Assembly: GCF_029211125.1 (NCBI RefSeq)
Contig: NZ_JARGEN010000058.1
Span: forward strand, 62,001-126,000
Direction of reading: 5' to 3'
Origin: Curvibacter soli
GTDB taxonomy: Bacteria; Pseudomonadota; Gammaproteobacteria; Burkholderiales; Burkholderiaceae_C
DNA: 64,000 bases
The first letter of the stretch is position 1; each line of letters starts with the position of its first letter. Both the position numbers and the translations under genes were made by a program. Below are positions 1 to 8,349 of this stretch, piece by piece. The notes under the pieces are model-generated. The model made no database searches, was not told the DNA's origin, and saw only the letters and a program-made list of their open reading frames with translations.

Positions 1-1
1 C

Positions 2-904
2 GCCCAGCGGTGCGCGCTGGGCGAGTCGCCTTTCTGGCACCCCTGCGAACAACGCCTGTACTGGGTTGACACGCCCGGGTGCATGGTGCTGCGCGGCGAT
101 CCGCACAGCGGCGCCGTGGAGTCATGGGGCATGCCCAGCGAACCCGGCTGCATCGCGCCGGCGCGCAACGGCGGGCTCGTCATCGCTTTGCGCGACGGCA
201 TCTACCGCGCGTGGACATGGGCTGGCGCATTGACGCAGCTCGTGCGCTTCGGGCATGACAGCACGACCATGCGCTTCAACGACGGCAAGTGCGATGCGCT
301 GGGCCGCCTGTGGGTGGGCACCCTCTACGAGCCGCGCGATGCGCCCAAGGCCAACCTGTACTGCATCGATGCGCGTGGCGGCGCGGCCCCGCGCGTGGAG
401 GTGAAGGCCCAGCACGCCACCACCGCCAACGGCCTGGCGTGGTCGCCCGACAACCGCACCATCTACTGGGCCGACACGCCCGCGCATGTCATCCATGCCT
501 GGGATTTCGAACTGGAGAGCAGCGCCATGCGGCACCACCGCACCTTCCAGGAGTTCGCGCCCAAGCCCGCCGGCTGGCAGCCCGGCGCCACCGGCCAGCC
601 GGCCTACGGAGGCCGCCCCGACGGCGCGGCGGTTGACGCCGAAGGCCACTACTACTGCGCCATGTTCGAAGGCCAGCGCCTGTGCAAGTTCGCGCCCGAC
701 GGACGGCTGCTCGACGCCATCGCCGTGCCGGCGCGCTGCCCCACCATGCCGTGCTTCGGCGGCGCCGACCTGCGCACCCTCTACCTCACCACCGCCTCGC
801 AGCGTCGGCCCGAGGCCGAGCTGGAGGAGTTTCCATGGTCGGGCCAGGTGCTGGCAATGCGCGTCGAGGTGCCGGGGCTGCCGGTGCATTTTTTCGAGGA
901 TTGA
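2..904 (+). CDS. SMP-30/gluconolactonase/LRE family protein (5' end outside window)
   Basis: Partial six-bladed propeller of the SMP-30 family, which hydrolyses sugar lactones such as gluconolactone and depends on a divalent metal. The reading frame is open from base 2, and the first residues already show the family start (LGESPFWHP), so only a few residues are missing. The metal ligands expected in the family are visible: the Glu of LGESPF, the Asn of TANGLAWSPD and the Asp of PDGAAVDAEG. An internal ATG at 83 is not the true start because conserved sequence lies upstream of it. It ends 61 bases before glcE and may be co-transcribed with it. The substrate cannot be read from sequence. Confidence 0.85.
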   Translation, partial: AQRCALGESPFWHPCEQRLYWVDTPGCMVLRGDPHSGAVESWGMPSEPGCIAPARNGGLVIALRDGIYRAWTWAGALTQLVRFGHDSTTMRFNDGKCDALGRLWVGTLYEPRDAPKANLYCIDARGGAAPRVEVKAQHATTANGLAWSPDNRTIYWADTPAHVIHAWDFELESSAMRHHRTFQEFAPKPAGWQPGATGQPAYGGRPDGAAVDAEGHYYCAMFEGQRLCKFAPDGRLLDAIAVPARCPTMPCFGGADLRTLYLTTASQRRPEAELEEFPWSGQVLAMRVEVPGLPVHFFED

Positions 905-965
905 CCAGGTTGGCTTGGGCAATACATGCACATGCCGGCGCTCTGCCGCTACCATGTGGCATTCC

Positions 966-2078
966 ATGGATTCTGAATTCGCCCGCCTCATCGACCGCAT
1001 CCGCGCCGCCGCCGCACAGGGCGCGCCCCTGCGCATCCGCGGTGGCGACACCAAGGATTTCTACGGCGAGCAAGTGCAGGGCGAACCGCTCGACACCCGC
1101 AGGCTGGCCGGGGTGACGGACTACGAGCCCAGCGAACTCGTGGTCACCGCGCGCGCCGGCACCCCCTTGGCAGAGCTGGAAGACCTGCTCGCGCAGCGCA
1201 ACCAGTGCCTCCCCTTCGAGCCGCCGCGCTTCGCCGGTGGCGGCACCGTGGGTGGCATGGTGGCCGCGGGCCTTTCGGGCCCGGCGCGCGCCAGCGTGGG
1301 CGCGGTGCGCGACTTCGTGCTCGGGCTTCGACTCGTCAATGGCCGGGGCGAGCATCTGGCATTCGGTGGCCAGGTGATGAAGAACGTGGCGGGCTACGAC
1401 GTGTCGCGCCTCATGGCCGGTGCCATGGGCATGCTGGGCCTGATCACCGAGGTCAGCCTCAAGATACTGCCCCGCGCGCCCGCCGAGGCCACGCTGCGCT
1501 TCGACTGCTGCCAGGCCGAGGCGCTGCGGCTTCTGCATGGCTGGGGCGCGCAGCCCCTGCCGCTCAATGCAAGCCGCTGGGTGGAGGATGGCGGCGCGGG
1601 CGTGCTCTTCGTGCGCCTGCGCGGTGCCGTGGCGGCGGTGCAGGCCGCCTGCCGGACCATGGGCGGCACGCCCTGCCGCGATGACAGCGTGCCGCGCGAC
1701 TGGGACGACTGCCGCGACCAGCGCCTGCCATGGTTCACCAAAGGCGGTGGCCACGACCTGTGGCGCCTGTCCGTGCCACAGACCGCGCCCGTGCTCGACC
1801 TGCCCGCGGCGGCCGGCACGCCGCTGGTCGAATGGCACGGTGGCCTGCGCTGGTACCGCGTGCCGGGCGATGCCGGTGCGGCGGCGGCGCTGCGCGCTGC
1901 GGCGGCGCAGGCCGGCGGCCACGCCACGCTGTTCCGCGCGGCGCCCGGTGCGGCAGCAGGCACCGCGGCGCCGCGCTTTGCCCCGCTGGCGCCGGCCCTG
2001 GCGCGCATCCACCGCGAACTCCGGCGCCAGTTCGACCCGGCGAGCATCTTCAACCCCGGGCGCATGGCGGCGGATTGA
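966..2078 (+). CDS. glcE: Glycolate oxidase FAD-binding subunit GlcE
   Basis: Second flavin subunit of the glycolate oxidase complex (GlcDEF), which oxidises glycolate to glyoxylate at the membrane. About 370 residues. The PCMH-type FAD-binding domain is recognisable by the glycine-rich stretch GGGTVGGMVAAGLSGPARA near residue 95 and the following VRDFVLG and VMKNVAGYDVSRL segments typical of GlcE. The C-terminus (FDPASIFNPGRM) is the usual ending. ATG 966 gives the family-like start MDSEFARLIDR; ATG 954 in the same frame would add four residues, and neither has a strong ribosome site. glcD is not adjacent here: the upstream gene is the SMP-30 protein. Confidence 0.92.
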   Translation: MDSEFARLIDRIRAAAAQGAPLRIRGGDTKDFYGEQVQGEPLDTRRLAGVTDYEPSELVVTARAGTPLAELEDLLAQRNQCLPFEPPRFAGGGTVGGMVAAGLSGPARASVGAVRDFVLGLRLVNGRGEHLAFGGQVMKNVAGYDVSRLMAGAMGMLGLITEVSLKILPRAPAEATLRFDCCQAEALRLLHGWGAQPLPLNASRWVEDGGAGVLFVRLRGAVAAVQAACRTMGGTPCRDDSVPRDWDDCRDQRLPWFTKGGGHDLWRLSVPQTAPVLDLPAAAGTPLVEWHGGLRWYRVPGDAGAAAALRAAAAQAGGHATLFRAAPGAAAGTAAPRFAPLAPALARIHRELRRQFDPASIFNPGRMAAD

Positions 2079-2089
2079 CTGGTAGACGC

Positions 2090-2875
2090 ATGCGGTTCCT
2101 GCTTTTCCTCACGGGGCGCCACCGCACACCGCTGATCAACCGCGTGCTCGGGCTGCTGCTCGCGTTCAACGCGGGGGCCGTCAACGCCGGCGGCTTCCTC
2201 GTGGTTCACATGTACACCTCGCACATGTCGGGCTTCGTCTCCACGCTGGCCGACAACCTCGTGCTCGGCAACATGACGCTGGTGCTCGGCGCCCTGGGCG
2301 CGCTCCTGGCCTTCACCTCGGGCGCGGCGGTCACGGCCATCATGGTCAACTGGGCGCGGCAGAACCAGTTGCGCAGCGGCTTCGCGCTGCCGCTGCTGCT
2401 CGAAGCTGCGCTCATGCTCGTGTTCGGGCTGCTCGGCGCCATCACGCTCACCTGGCACACGCTGTTCTCCGTGCCGCTCACCGTGCTGCTGCTGGCCTTC
2501 ATCATGGGGCTGCAGAACGCCGTGGTGACCAAGATGTCGTCGGCGCAGATCCGCACCACGCACATGACGGGCGTGGTCACCGACCTCGGCATCGAGATCG
2601 GCAAGATGCTCTACTGGAACCGCAGCGGCACCCTCCCCGCTGCGCAGGTGCGTGCCAACCATGCGCGCATGCGGCTCTACGGCAGCATGCTGGGCATGTT
2701 CACCCTGGGCGGCCTGGTGGGCGCGGCGGGCTTCAAGCACATCGGCTTCATCTGGATCGTGCCGCTGGCCGCAGGGCTGCTCGCGCTGTCGCTGCCGCCG
2801 CTGGCCGCGGACCTGGAGCGGCTGCGCGTCATCTGGCGCGCGCGCGTGTCCCGCCGACCGCACTTGCACTCCTGA
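2090..2875 (+). CDS. YoaK/DUF1275 family membrane protein
   Basis: Integral membrane protein of 261 residues with about six hydrophobic segments. The family (YoaK, DUF1275) has no assigned biochemical function. Family traits seen are an early small-residue helix (LLAFNAGAVNAGGFLVV), the THMSG-like motif in TSHMSGFVSTLADNLV, and the second copy TTHMTGVVTDLGIEIG. The ATG lies 12 bases after the glcE stop, so translation is probably linked to it. The gene separates glcE from glcF, so it is presumably in the same transcript; whether it is related to glycolate or lactate transport is a guess. Confidence 0.85.
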   Translation: MRFLLFLTGRHRTPLINRVLGLLLAFNAGAVNAGGFLVVHMYTSHMSGFVSTLADNLVLGNMTLVLGALGALLAFTSGAAVTAIMVNWARQNQLRSGFALPLLLEAALMLVFGLLGAITLTWHTLFSVPLTVLLLAFIMGLQNAVVTKMSSAQIRTTHMTGVVTDLGIEIGKMLYWNRSGTLPAAQVRANHARMRLYGSMLGMFTLGGLVGAAGFKHIGFIWIVPLAAGLLALSLPPLAADLERLRVIWRARVSRRPHLHS

Positions 2876-2924
2876 CGGGCGCCCCGCGGCAGACAACGAC
2901 GACAGAGACAAAACCGCCCCCACG

Positions 2925-4160
2925 ATGCAAACCCAGCTCGCTGCCGAATACGCGGCCACGCCCGCAGGCCGCGAAGCCGAAGCCATCCTGCGCAAATGCG
3001 TGCACTGCGGCTTCTGCACCGCCACCTGCCCCACCTACCAACTGCTCGGCGACGAGCTCGACGGCCCGCGCGGGCGCATCTACCTCATCAAGCAGGTGCT
3101 CGAAGGTGTCGCGCCCACGCGCAAGACGCAGCAGCACCTGGACCGCTGCCTGACCTGCCGCAACTGCGAGACCACCTGCCCCAGCGGCGTGCAGTACGGC
3201 CGCCTGGTGGATATCGGCCGCGAGGCGGTGGACGACAAGGTGCCGCGCCCGCTGGGCGAGCGGGCGCTGCGCTGGGCGCTCAAGGAAGGGCTGCCCTCGC
3301 CGCTGTTCGGCCCGGCCGTGAAGCTCGGCCAGGCCGTGCGCGGCCTGCTGCCCGGCGCGCTGCGCGAGAAAGTGCCGGCCCCGCGCGCGGCGGGCGCCTG
3401 GCCTGCGGCCACCCATGCGCGCCGGATGTTGCTGCTCGCGGGCTGCGTGCAACCCGCGATGGCACCCAGCATCAACGCCGCCACGGCCCGCGTGCTCGAC
3501 GCCGCCGGTATCCAGGCCGTGGTGGCGCCGCAGGCCGGCTGCTGCGGCGCGGTGAAGTTCCACCTGAACGACCACGACGGCGGGCTGGCGCAGATGCGCG
3601 CCAACATCGACGCTTGGTGGCCGGATGTCGCAAGCGGCGCGGTGGAGTCCATCGTCGTCAACGCCTCGGGCTGCGGCGCGACAGTCAAGGAATACGGCTA
3701 CCACCTGCAGGGCGACGCAGCCTATGCCGAGCGTGCCGCGCGCATCAGCGCCCTGGCGCGCGACCCCGGCGAACTGCTGCCCGAACTGGCGCCGCTGCTG
3801 CGCCCCCGGCTGCGCGCACAGGCCGCGCCCCCGCCACGCTACGCCTACCACCCGCCCTGCACGCTGCAGCACGCCCAGAAGCTGCGCGGCGGCGTGGAGG
3901 CACAGTTGCGCGCGCTTGGCTTCGACTTGCAGGTGCCCGCCGAATCGCACCTGTGCTGCGGCTCCGCCGGCACCTATTCGGTGCTGAACCCGGCGCTGGC
4001 GCACGCGCTGCGCGACCGCAAGCTGGGCCACCTGGATGCGCTGGCGCCCGCGGCCATCCTGTCGGCCAACATCGGCTGCATCGCGCACCTGCAGAGCGGC
4101 ACCGGGGTGCCCGTGCGGCACTGGATCGAAGTGCTCGACGAAGCGCTGGCTCCCGCCTGA
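2925..4160 (+). CDS. glcF: Glycolate oxidase iron-sulfur subunit GlcF
   Basis: Electron-transfer subunit of glycolate oxidase, 411 residues. Two [4Fe-4S] ferredoxin-type clusters are visible: CVHCGFCTATCP (Cys 25, 28, 31, 35) and CLTCRNCETTCP (Cys 75, 78, 81, 85). Two CCG domains of the heterodisulfide-reductase type follow, marked by AGCCGAVKFH and HLCCGSAGTY. It passes electrons from GlcD/GlcE flavins to the respiratory chain. It lies 49 bases after the YoaK-like gene. The full set of cysteines makes it look functional. Confidence 0.95.
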   Translation: MQTQLAAEYAATPAGREAEAILRKCVHCGFCTATCPTYQLLGDELDGPRGRIYLIKQVLEGVAPTRKTQQHLDRCLTCRNCETTCPSGVQYGRLVDIGREAVDDKVPRPLGERALRWALKEGLPSPLFGPAVKLGQAVRGLLPGALREKVPAPRAAGAWPAATHARRMLLLAGCVQPAMAPSINAATARVLDAAGIQAVVAPQAGCCGAVKFHLNDHDGGLAQMRANIDAWWPDVASGAVESIVVNASGCGATVKEYGYHLQGDAAYAERAARISALARDPGELLPELAPLLRPRLRAQAAPPPRYAYHPPCTLQHAQKLRGGVEAQLRALGFDLQVPAESHLCCGSAGTYSVLNPALAHALRDRKLGHLDALAPAAILSANIGCIAHLQSGTGVPVRHWIEVLDEALAPA

Positions 4161-4243
4161 GCACGCCCGCCGCTGCGGCCGCCCCGCCTTCCCTGCGCTG
4201 ATGGCATGATCGCGGCTTCGTTTCCGATCCATCCCGTTCCACC

Positions 4244-4975
4244 ATGACCGATTCCGTGCTTGAAGAAGCCGCAAGCCCTGGCGCGCATACCCCTGCCGCG
4301 CCCGCGGTGCAACGCCCCGCCCGCCGCCCGCGTGTGGGTGGCCCGCAGCAAAAGCCCGCCGCGGCCCCGCGAGCGCCGCGTGCGGTCCATCCGGTGCTGG
4401 AGCAGCTCGCCGGCCTGTACCCGCATCTCTTCGGCGCCGTGTTCCTGCCGCTCAAGCGCGGCATCTTCCAGGATCTGCTGGACGCCCACCCCGGCATCTT
4501 CGAGCGCGGCGCGCTCAAGGTGGCGCTGGGCATTCACACCCGCTCCACGCGCTACCTGCAGGCAGTCGCCGCGGGACAGAAGCGCCACGACCTGCAAGGC
4601 CAGGCCGTGGAAGACATGGCGCCCGAGCATGTGCACCACGCGCTCATCGAGGTATTCCGCCGCCGCAAGCCGCGCGAGGGCGAAGACGCGGCGGCCAGGC
4701 TGCGCGCGCGCATCCTGCAGGCGTTCGACGCCTCCGGCCTGTCGCGCGAGGAGTACGCCGAGCGCACCCGCACCCGCGACGAAGCCGCCAACGCCGCCAC
4801 GGACGACGCCTTGGCCGAAGCTGCCACGCGCGATGCCCGGGACGAGGCGCTGCTGCACGCGTTCGAGGCCGTGGGCGGCGAGGTGGCCGCCTTCGCCGAC
4901 ATGTACGGCATGGACCCGCGCGCCGTGGCGCAGGTGCTGGCGCGCGCGCGGCACCGGCGCAGCCCGGCAGCATGA
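4244..4975 (+). CDS. proQ: ProQ/FinO domain RNA chaperone
   Basis: A 243-residue protein with a disordered Ala/Pro-rich N-terminus (residues 1-45), a FinO/ProQ RNA-binding domain (about 46-135) and a charged C-terminal tail. The core signature is HPVLEQLAGLYPHLFG followed by PLKRGIFQDLL and the conserved TRSTRYL helix. ProQ-family proteins bind structured small RNAs and mRNA 3' ends and can stabilise or pair them. It stands alone, 83 bases after glcF. The C-terminal part (about 190-235) may contain a helical sequestration region as in other beta-proteobacterial members. Confidence 0.85.
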   Translation: MTDSVLEEAASPGAHTPAAPAVQRPARRPRVGGPQQKPAAAPRAPRAVHPVLEQLAGLYPHLFGAVFLPLKRGIFQDLLDAHPGIFERGALKVALGIHTRSTRYLQAVAAGQKRHDLQGQAVEDMAPEHVHHALIEVFRRRKPREGEDAAARLRARILQAFDASGLSREEYAERTRTRDEAANAATDDALAEAATRDARDEALLHAFEAVGGEVAAFADMYGMDPRAVAQVLARARHRRSPAA

Positions 4976-5300
4976 AGTGAAGCTCCTACCCCCGAGCGGC
5001 TGCGCCGCTGGACTGGGGTGTCCCGGTTTCATGGGCTGCGGTGATGCGCAGCGCCATGGATCATCAGAATGCTCTGTTTTTGATAGCTTTAGATGCCCGC
5101 AACATAAGCGCTGGGGGCTGATTTTCCTTGTATTCTGCTAGTGCAGTGTTCGATGCTTGGCGGCAAAAATAAAAGCGATGCGTTTTGGCGCAGGGCAAGG
5201 CGCAAACCACAGCGATGGCCGTCGCTAGCGCGAGGATTTGCAACGCTGCCATGCGTCAAAAGGCGCGGTTTCATGTGCTGCTTCGCTTTGAACCTGACTA
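4976..5300. other. Intergenic region with dispersed repeat copy a
   Basis: A 325-base gap between proQ and the convergent flgO-like gene. Just after the proQ stop, GAGCGGCTGCGCCGCT can fold (GCGGC/GCCGC), but no T-run follows, so a terminator is doubtful. Bases about 5077-5135 are a degraded copy of the dispersed repeat seen elsewhere in this window (TGATAGCT, then AAGCGCTGGGGGCTGATTTT). No convincing gene was seen in the rest. Confidence 0.5.
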
Positions 5301-5846
5301 CTAGCGTGCCAGCAGCCCGCGCACGTTGGCGTCCATCGGCACCGCGTAGTCATGCGCGGCCAGGATGATGCTGCCTGGCGTGGCCACGAGCTTCAGGCTC
5401 ACGTACAGCGTGTTGGGCGACGCCGTGTAGGTGCCCACCACCACGGCCTGGGCCTGGTGTACCTGACTGACCTCGCGCACCTCCTGCGACAGCAGCAGCG
5501 CCTGGCCCTGCTTGAAGAACAGGTTGTCGCGCAGCTTGAGCTCGACCACTGGGTAGCCGCGGTTCGCCAGTCGCCCAGCCACCTGCTCGGAAAACAGCCG
5601 GCCCAGCCGCGACGATTCGGTCAGCATGTCCAGGTTCACGAAGGCTGCCACCAGCAGCGGCTGGCGCGGGTCCAGATGCCCGCCCTGCAGCAGGGCGTCG
5701 GCAGCCTGCTGGTTCAGCGTGATCAGGTTGGCCTGCGGCGGCGTTTCGGGCACGGCGGCGCAGCCCGCCAGCGGCAGCGCGACCGCGGTTGCCGCAGCGG
5801 CGGCGCAACAGGCTAGCAGCCCGCGCCGCGGCATGACTGCGCTCAT
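5301..5846 (-). CDS. FlgO family outer membrane lipoprotein
   Basis: A 181-residue lipoprotein: signal peptide with lipobox LAGC (lipidated Cys 29), then a FlgO-type domain. In Vibrio, FlgO helps stabilise the flagellar outer-membrane ring; in beta-proteobacteria many copies lie outside flagellar loci, as here. The domain is recognised by LLVAAFVNLDMLTESSRLGRLFSEQVAGRL and the later VGTYT and ISLK-like (VSLKLV) strands. Its ATG overlaps the stop of the upstream lipoprotein gene by four bases (ATGA), so the two are translationally coupled. Confidence 0.8.
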   Translation of the reverse strand: MSAVMPRRGLLACCAAAAATAVALPLAGCAAVPETPPQANLITLNQQAADALLQGGHLDPRQPLLVAAFVNLDMLTESSRLGRLFSEQVAGRLANRGYPVVELKLRDNLFFKQGQALLLSQEVREVSQVHQAQAVVVGTYTASPNTLYVSLKLVATPGSIILAAHDYAVPMDANVRGLLAR

Positions 5847-6565
5847 GGGCCCACCACCTTCCAGGTCTTGAGCGGCGTGGGTGCCGGCGCGGGGGGCGCG
5901 GGGCGGTAGAGGCTGGCGTCGGCTCCTTCGATGTAGTACACGTCCGCCGTGCGGGCCAGGTACACGCCGCCGCTCTGCAGCGCGGTGGATACCAGCACCT
6001 CGGTGCCCGTGGGCCCGCCCGCCGCCGGGCCCTCGCGGGCGATGCGGGCGCCATCGAGGATCAGGCCGATGCCGAGGGCGCTGGCCACGCCCGCCGCCGC
6101 GCTGTGGTCGTAAACCGCCAGGTCGCGCGCCACCGCCACGCCCGCAGCCAGCGTGGTCATGGGCATGGGGTAGTTCAGGCCCGGGGGGCGGCTGTGCCGC
6201 ACCGTCTGCGTGTCGAAGTGCAACTCCAGCCCCGACGCGCCGGGCTGCACGGCCACGGGTAGGCCCTGGTCCACCAGGCGCGTCAGCAGCAGGCTGCGGA
6301 AGCCCCGGTTGAAGTCCGTGTCCGCGCCCGGCACCACGTACAGCGCCACCGGCGGCGCGCCCGTGGCGCGCAGCGTGGCGGCCACGCGCGCGGCCACGTC
6401 CTCGGCCAGCACGTCCCAGTGGTGCACGGCGCGCGCTTTCTTCTGGCTCGACTCGGGGTAGTTGTCGGCCCGGGGCACGTCAAGCGTGGCGCAGCCGGCC
6501 AGCAACGCGGCCAGCAGCAGCGCCGGCAGCGCGCAGGAGAGGGAGGGGGAATGGAGCGTCGGCAC
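5843..6565 (-). CDS. Lipoprotein paired with FlgO-like protein, function unknown
   Basis: A 240-residue predicted lipoprotein with lipobox LAGC (Cys 25). The mature part contains ALYVVPGADTDFNRGFRSLLLTRL, a predicted membrane-associated hydrophobic stretch around residues 135-175 and a Pro-rich tail. No enzyme motif is visible. It is the first gene of a two-gene operon with the downstream FlgO-type lipoprotein, which suggests both proteins act together at the outer membrane. I do not recognise a named family with certainty. Confidence 0.7.
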   Translation of the reverse strand: MPTLHSPSLSCALPALLLAALLAGCATLDVPRADNYPESSQKKARAVHHWDVLAEDVAARVAATLRATGAPPVALYVVPGADTDFNRGFRSLLLTRLVDQGLPVAVQPGASGLELHFDTQTVRHSRPPGLNYPMPMTTLAAGVAVARDLAVYDHSAAAGVASALGIGLILDGARIAREGPAAGGPTGTEVLVSTALQSGGVYLARTADVYYIEGADASLYRPAPPAPAPTPLKTWKVVGP

Positions 6566-6624
6566 GGTAGGCGGCCCAGGAAGGTTGTTCTCCCGATGCC
6601 AGGGCGGCCGGCCGGCACCTTACC

Positions 6625-6628
6625 TTAA
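6625..6628. repeat. Target-site duplication, left side of element copy 1
   Basis: TTAA, repeated at 6864-6867. The shorter element at 34 kb is likewise flanked by a 4-bp repeat of similar composition (TTCA), which supports a TTMA-type target preference. Confidence 0.6.
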
Positions 6629-6863
6629 ACCTGGAAACGGCAGTTGGCCGCTTCGTATCCCTTGCCAGGCCGCAGGAAATCGAGCGTTGACGGCTTCGAT
6701 GGGGTTCACCTCGTGGGTGAGAGCGCTATGCACCCGCCAGCACCGCGCTCGGGGCGCCATGCGGCGTTGCTCCTCCTTGCGGGCAGTAGCCCGCCGCGTC
6801 GCCCGGTCTTGCCTGGCACCCCGATCACGGCACCGGCAGGCGCATCCAACTGCCGTTTCCAGG
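6629..6863 (+). mobile_element. Small non-autonomous element, copy 1 (18-bp terminal inverted repeats)
   Basis: A 235-bp element bounded by perfect inverted repeats, left CCTGGAAACGGCAGTTGG (6630-6647) and right CCAACTGCCGTTTCCAGG (6846-6863), and flanked by a 4-bp direct repeat TTAA (6625-6628 and 6864-6867). About 110 bp of its left half is nearly identical, on the opposite strand, to the element at 34237-34355. The remaining interior (about 6738-6845) is absent from that shorter copy. It has no transposase, so it has MITE architecture. It lies 60 bp upstream of the lipoprotein start and may carry or disturb its promoter. Confidence 0.8.
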
Positions 6864-6887
6864 TTAAATGCGGCACCCAATATGCTC

Positions 6888-6947
6888 CTGAAAAAGGAGC
6901 TGCCATCGCAGGTAAGATAAGCGCTGGAGGCCGATTTTTCTTGTACT
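6888..6947 (+). repeat. Dispersed Comamonadaceae-type repeat, copy b
   Basis: Contains GCTCCTGAAAAAGGAGC, a perfect 6-bp stem that could also act in termination of the convergent gene, then AAGCGCTGGAGGCCGATTT, the conserved half of the dispersed repeat. It lies directly after the small element and just before the end of the glutathione peroxidase gene. Confidence 0.6.
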
Positions 6948-6949
6948 TT

Positions 6950-7438
6950 TCAGGCGGCGGCCAGCGCCGCCTCGATGTCCGTGGCCAGGGCGGCGGGCTT
7001 GTCCTGCGGCGCGTAGCGGTGCAGCACCTGCCCGCTGCGGCCGATGAGGAACTTGGTGAAGTTCCACTTGATCGCCTTGGTGCCCAGGATGCCCGGCACC
7101 TGTTCCACCAGCCACTGGTAGAGCGGCGCGGCCTGCGGGCCGTTCACGTCGATCTTCTCCATCATGGGGAAGTCCACGCCGTAGTTGCGCTGGCAGAAGT
7201 CCAGGATCTCGGTGCCGCTGCCCGGGTCCTGCGCGCCGAACTGGTTGCACGGAAAGCCCAGCACCGCCAGGCCGCGCGCGGCGTAGGCGCGGTGCAGCTC
7301 CTGCAGCCCCGCGAACTGCGGCGTGAAGCCGCAGGCGCTCGCGGTGTTCACGACCAGCAGCACCCGGCCGCGGTAGTCGGCCAGCGCCACGGGCGTGCCG
7401 TCGATGCGGCGGACCTCGAAATCGTAGATGCTGCCCAT
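6950..7438 (-). CDS. Glutathione peroxidase
   Basis: A 162-residue thiol peroxidase of the GPX family, which reduces H2O2 and lipid hydroperoxides with thioredoxin or glutathione. The active-site loop NTASACGFTPQ carries a Cys (residue 36) rather than selenocysteine. The second motif GFPCNQFGAQDPG supplies the Gln and resolving-Cys region, and KWNFTKFLI supplies the catalytic Trp and Asn. Full length. It is the last gene of a minus-strand group after the DMT transporter, 32 bases downstream of it. Confidence 0.93.
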   Translation of the reverse strand: MGSIYDFEVRRIDGTPVALADYRGRVLLVVNTASACGFTPQFAGLQELHRAYAARGLAVLGFPCNQFGAQDPGSGTEILDFCQRNYGVDFPMMEKIDVNGPQAAPLYQWLVEQVPGILGTKAIKWNFTKFLIGRSGQVLHRYAPQDKPAALATDIEAALAAA

Positions 7439-7470
7439 GGGCGTCTCCTTCTTGATGCGAGGCGCCAAGC

Positions 7471-8349
7471 CTACCGCGCCGACCGCGCGGGCGCCAGCGC
7501 CGACCACAATGCCGCCCCCAGGATCAGGGCCCCGCCCGCCCAGGTGCGCGCGTCGGGCCGCGCCGCGCCCAGCGCCATCGACGAAACGCTGGCGAACACG
7601 ATCTCCGCCAGCATCACGAGCGATGTGGCGTGCGCCGACAGCCGTGCCGCGCCGTATTGCAGCGCCACGTTGCCGGCCAGGATGGCCAGCGCCAGCGCCA
7701 GCGCCGGCAGCACCCATGCCAGGTGCGGCAGCGGCGGCGGGCCCATGGTGCCTTGCGCCAGCCCCAGGCCGGCGGCCAGCGCCGCCATGCCCATGCCGCC
7801 GCCGAACATCGCCATCACGCGCGCCTCGGCCGGCGCGCGACGCAGGCGCAGCAGCAGGATGTTGGTGAGGGCGAAGCAGATGCCCGCCATCAATGCCAGC
7901 CAATCGGGCAGGCCCTCGGGCACTGGCCAAGCCGCGCCGGGGCGGCGCAGCACCACGGCCACGCCCGCGAGCGCCAGCCCCATGCGCGCCAGCGCGGCGG
8001 CATGGGGCCGCTCGCCCAGCAGCGGCCAGGCCAGTAGCGCCGCCCACAGCGGCATCAGGTAGAACAGCAGCACCACGCGCACCACGTCGCCCGTGGCCAC
8101 GGCCCAGTTGAAACCCAGGTTGTTCAGCCCCGAGGACAGCATCAGCAGCCACAGCGCCGGGTGGGCGGCAAAGCCGCGCCAGGCGCGCGGGCGCAGCAGC
8201 GCCAGGCCCGCGAGCACCGCCGCGTAGATGAGCGCCGTGGCCCACAGCGGATGCAGCCCCTGCGCCTGCAGGTAGCGGAACGGCCACCACGAGACGCCCC
8301 AGACCAGCGCGTTGACCAGCAGCGCGCAGACGGGCAGCAGGGCGGTCAA
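7471..8349 (-). CDS. EamA/DMT family transporter (TTG start)
   Basis: A 292-residue inner-membrane protein with ten predicted helices in two EamA repeats; the family exports small metabolites or amino acids. It opens NALVWGVSWWPFRYL and has the second repeat starting near WLALMAGICFALTNILLLRL. No ATG fits the N-terminus. The TTG at 8349-8347 overlaps the TGA of the upstream lplT (TTGA), which indicates translational coupling and decides the start. The substrate is unknown. Confidence 0.85.
   Translation of the reverse strand: MTALLPVCALLVNALVWGVSWWPFRYLQAQGLHPLWATALIYAAVLAGLALLRPRAWRGFAAHPALWLLMLSSGLNNLGFNWAVATGDVVRVVLLFYLMPLWAALLAWPLLGERPHAAALARMGLALAGVAVVLRRPGAAWPVPEGLPDWLALMAGICFALTNILLLRLRRAPAEARVMAMFGGGMGMAALAAGLGLAQGTMGPPPLPHLAWVLPALALALAILAGNVALQYGAARLSAHATSLVMLAEIVFASVSSMALGAARPDARTWAGGALILGAALWSALAPARSAR

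Noticed and set aside
4980-5010. Terminator after proQ
   Set aside because: The GC stem exists but has no T-run, so it was mentioned only as a possible fold.
6644-8062. Plus-strand open frame starting inside the small element
   Set aside because: It crosses the element, the antisense of the peroxidase gene and the DMT gene. No family-like sequence, so it is a chance frame.
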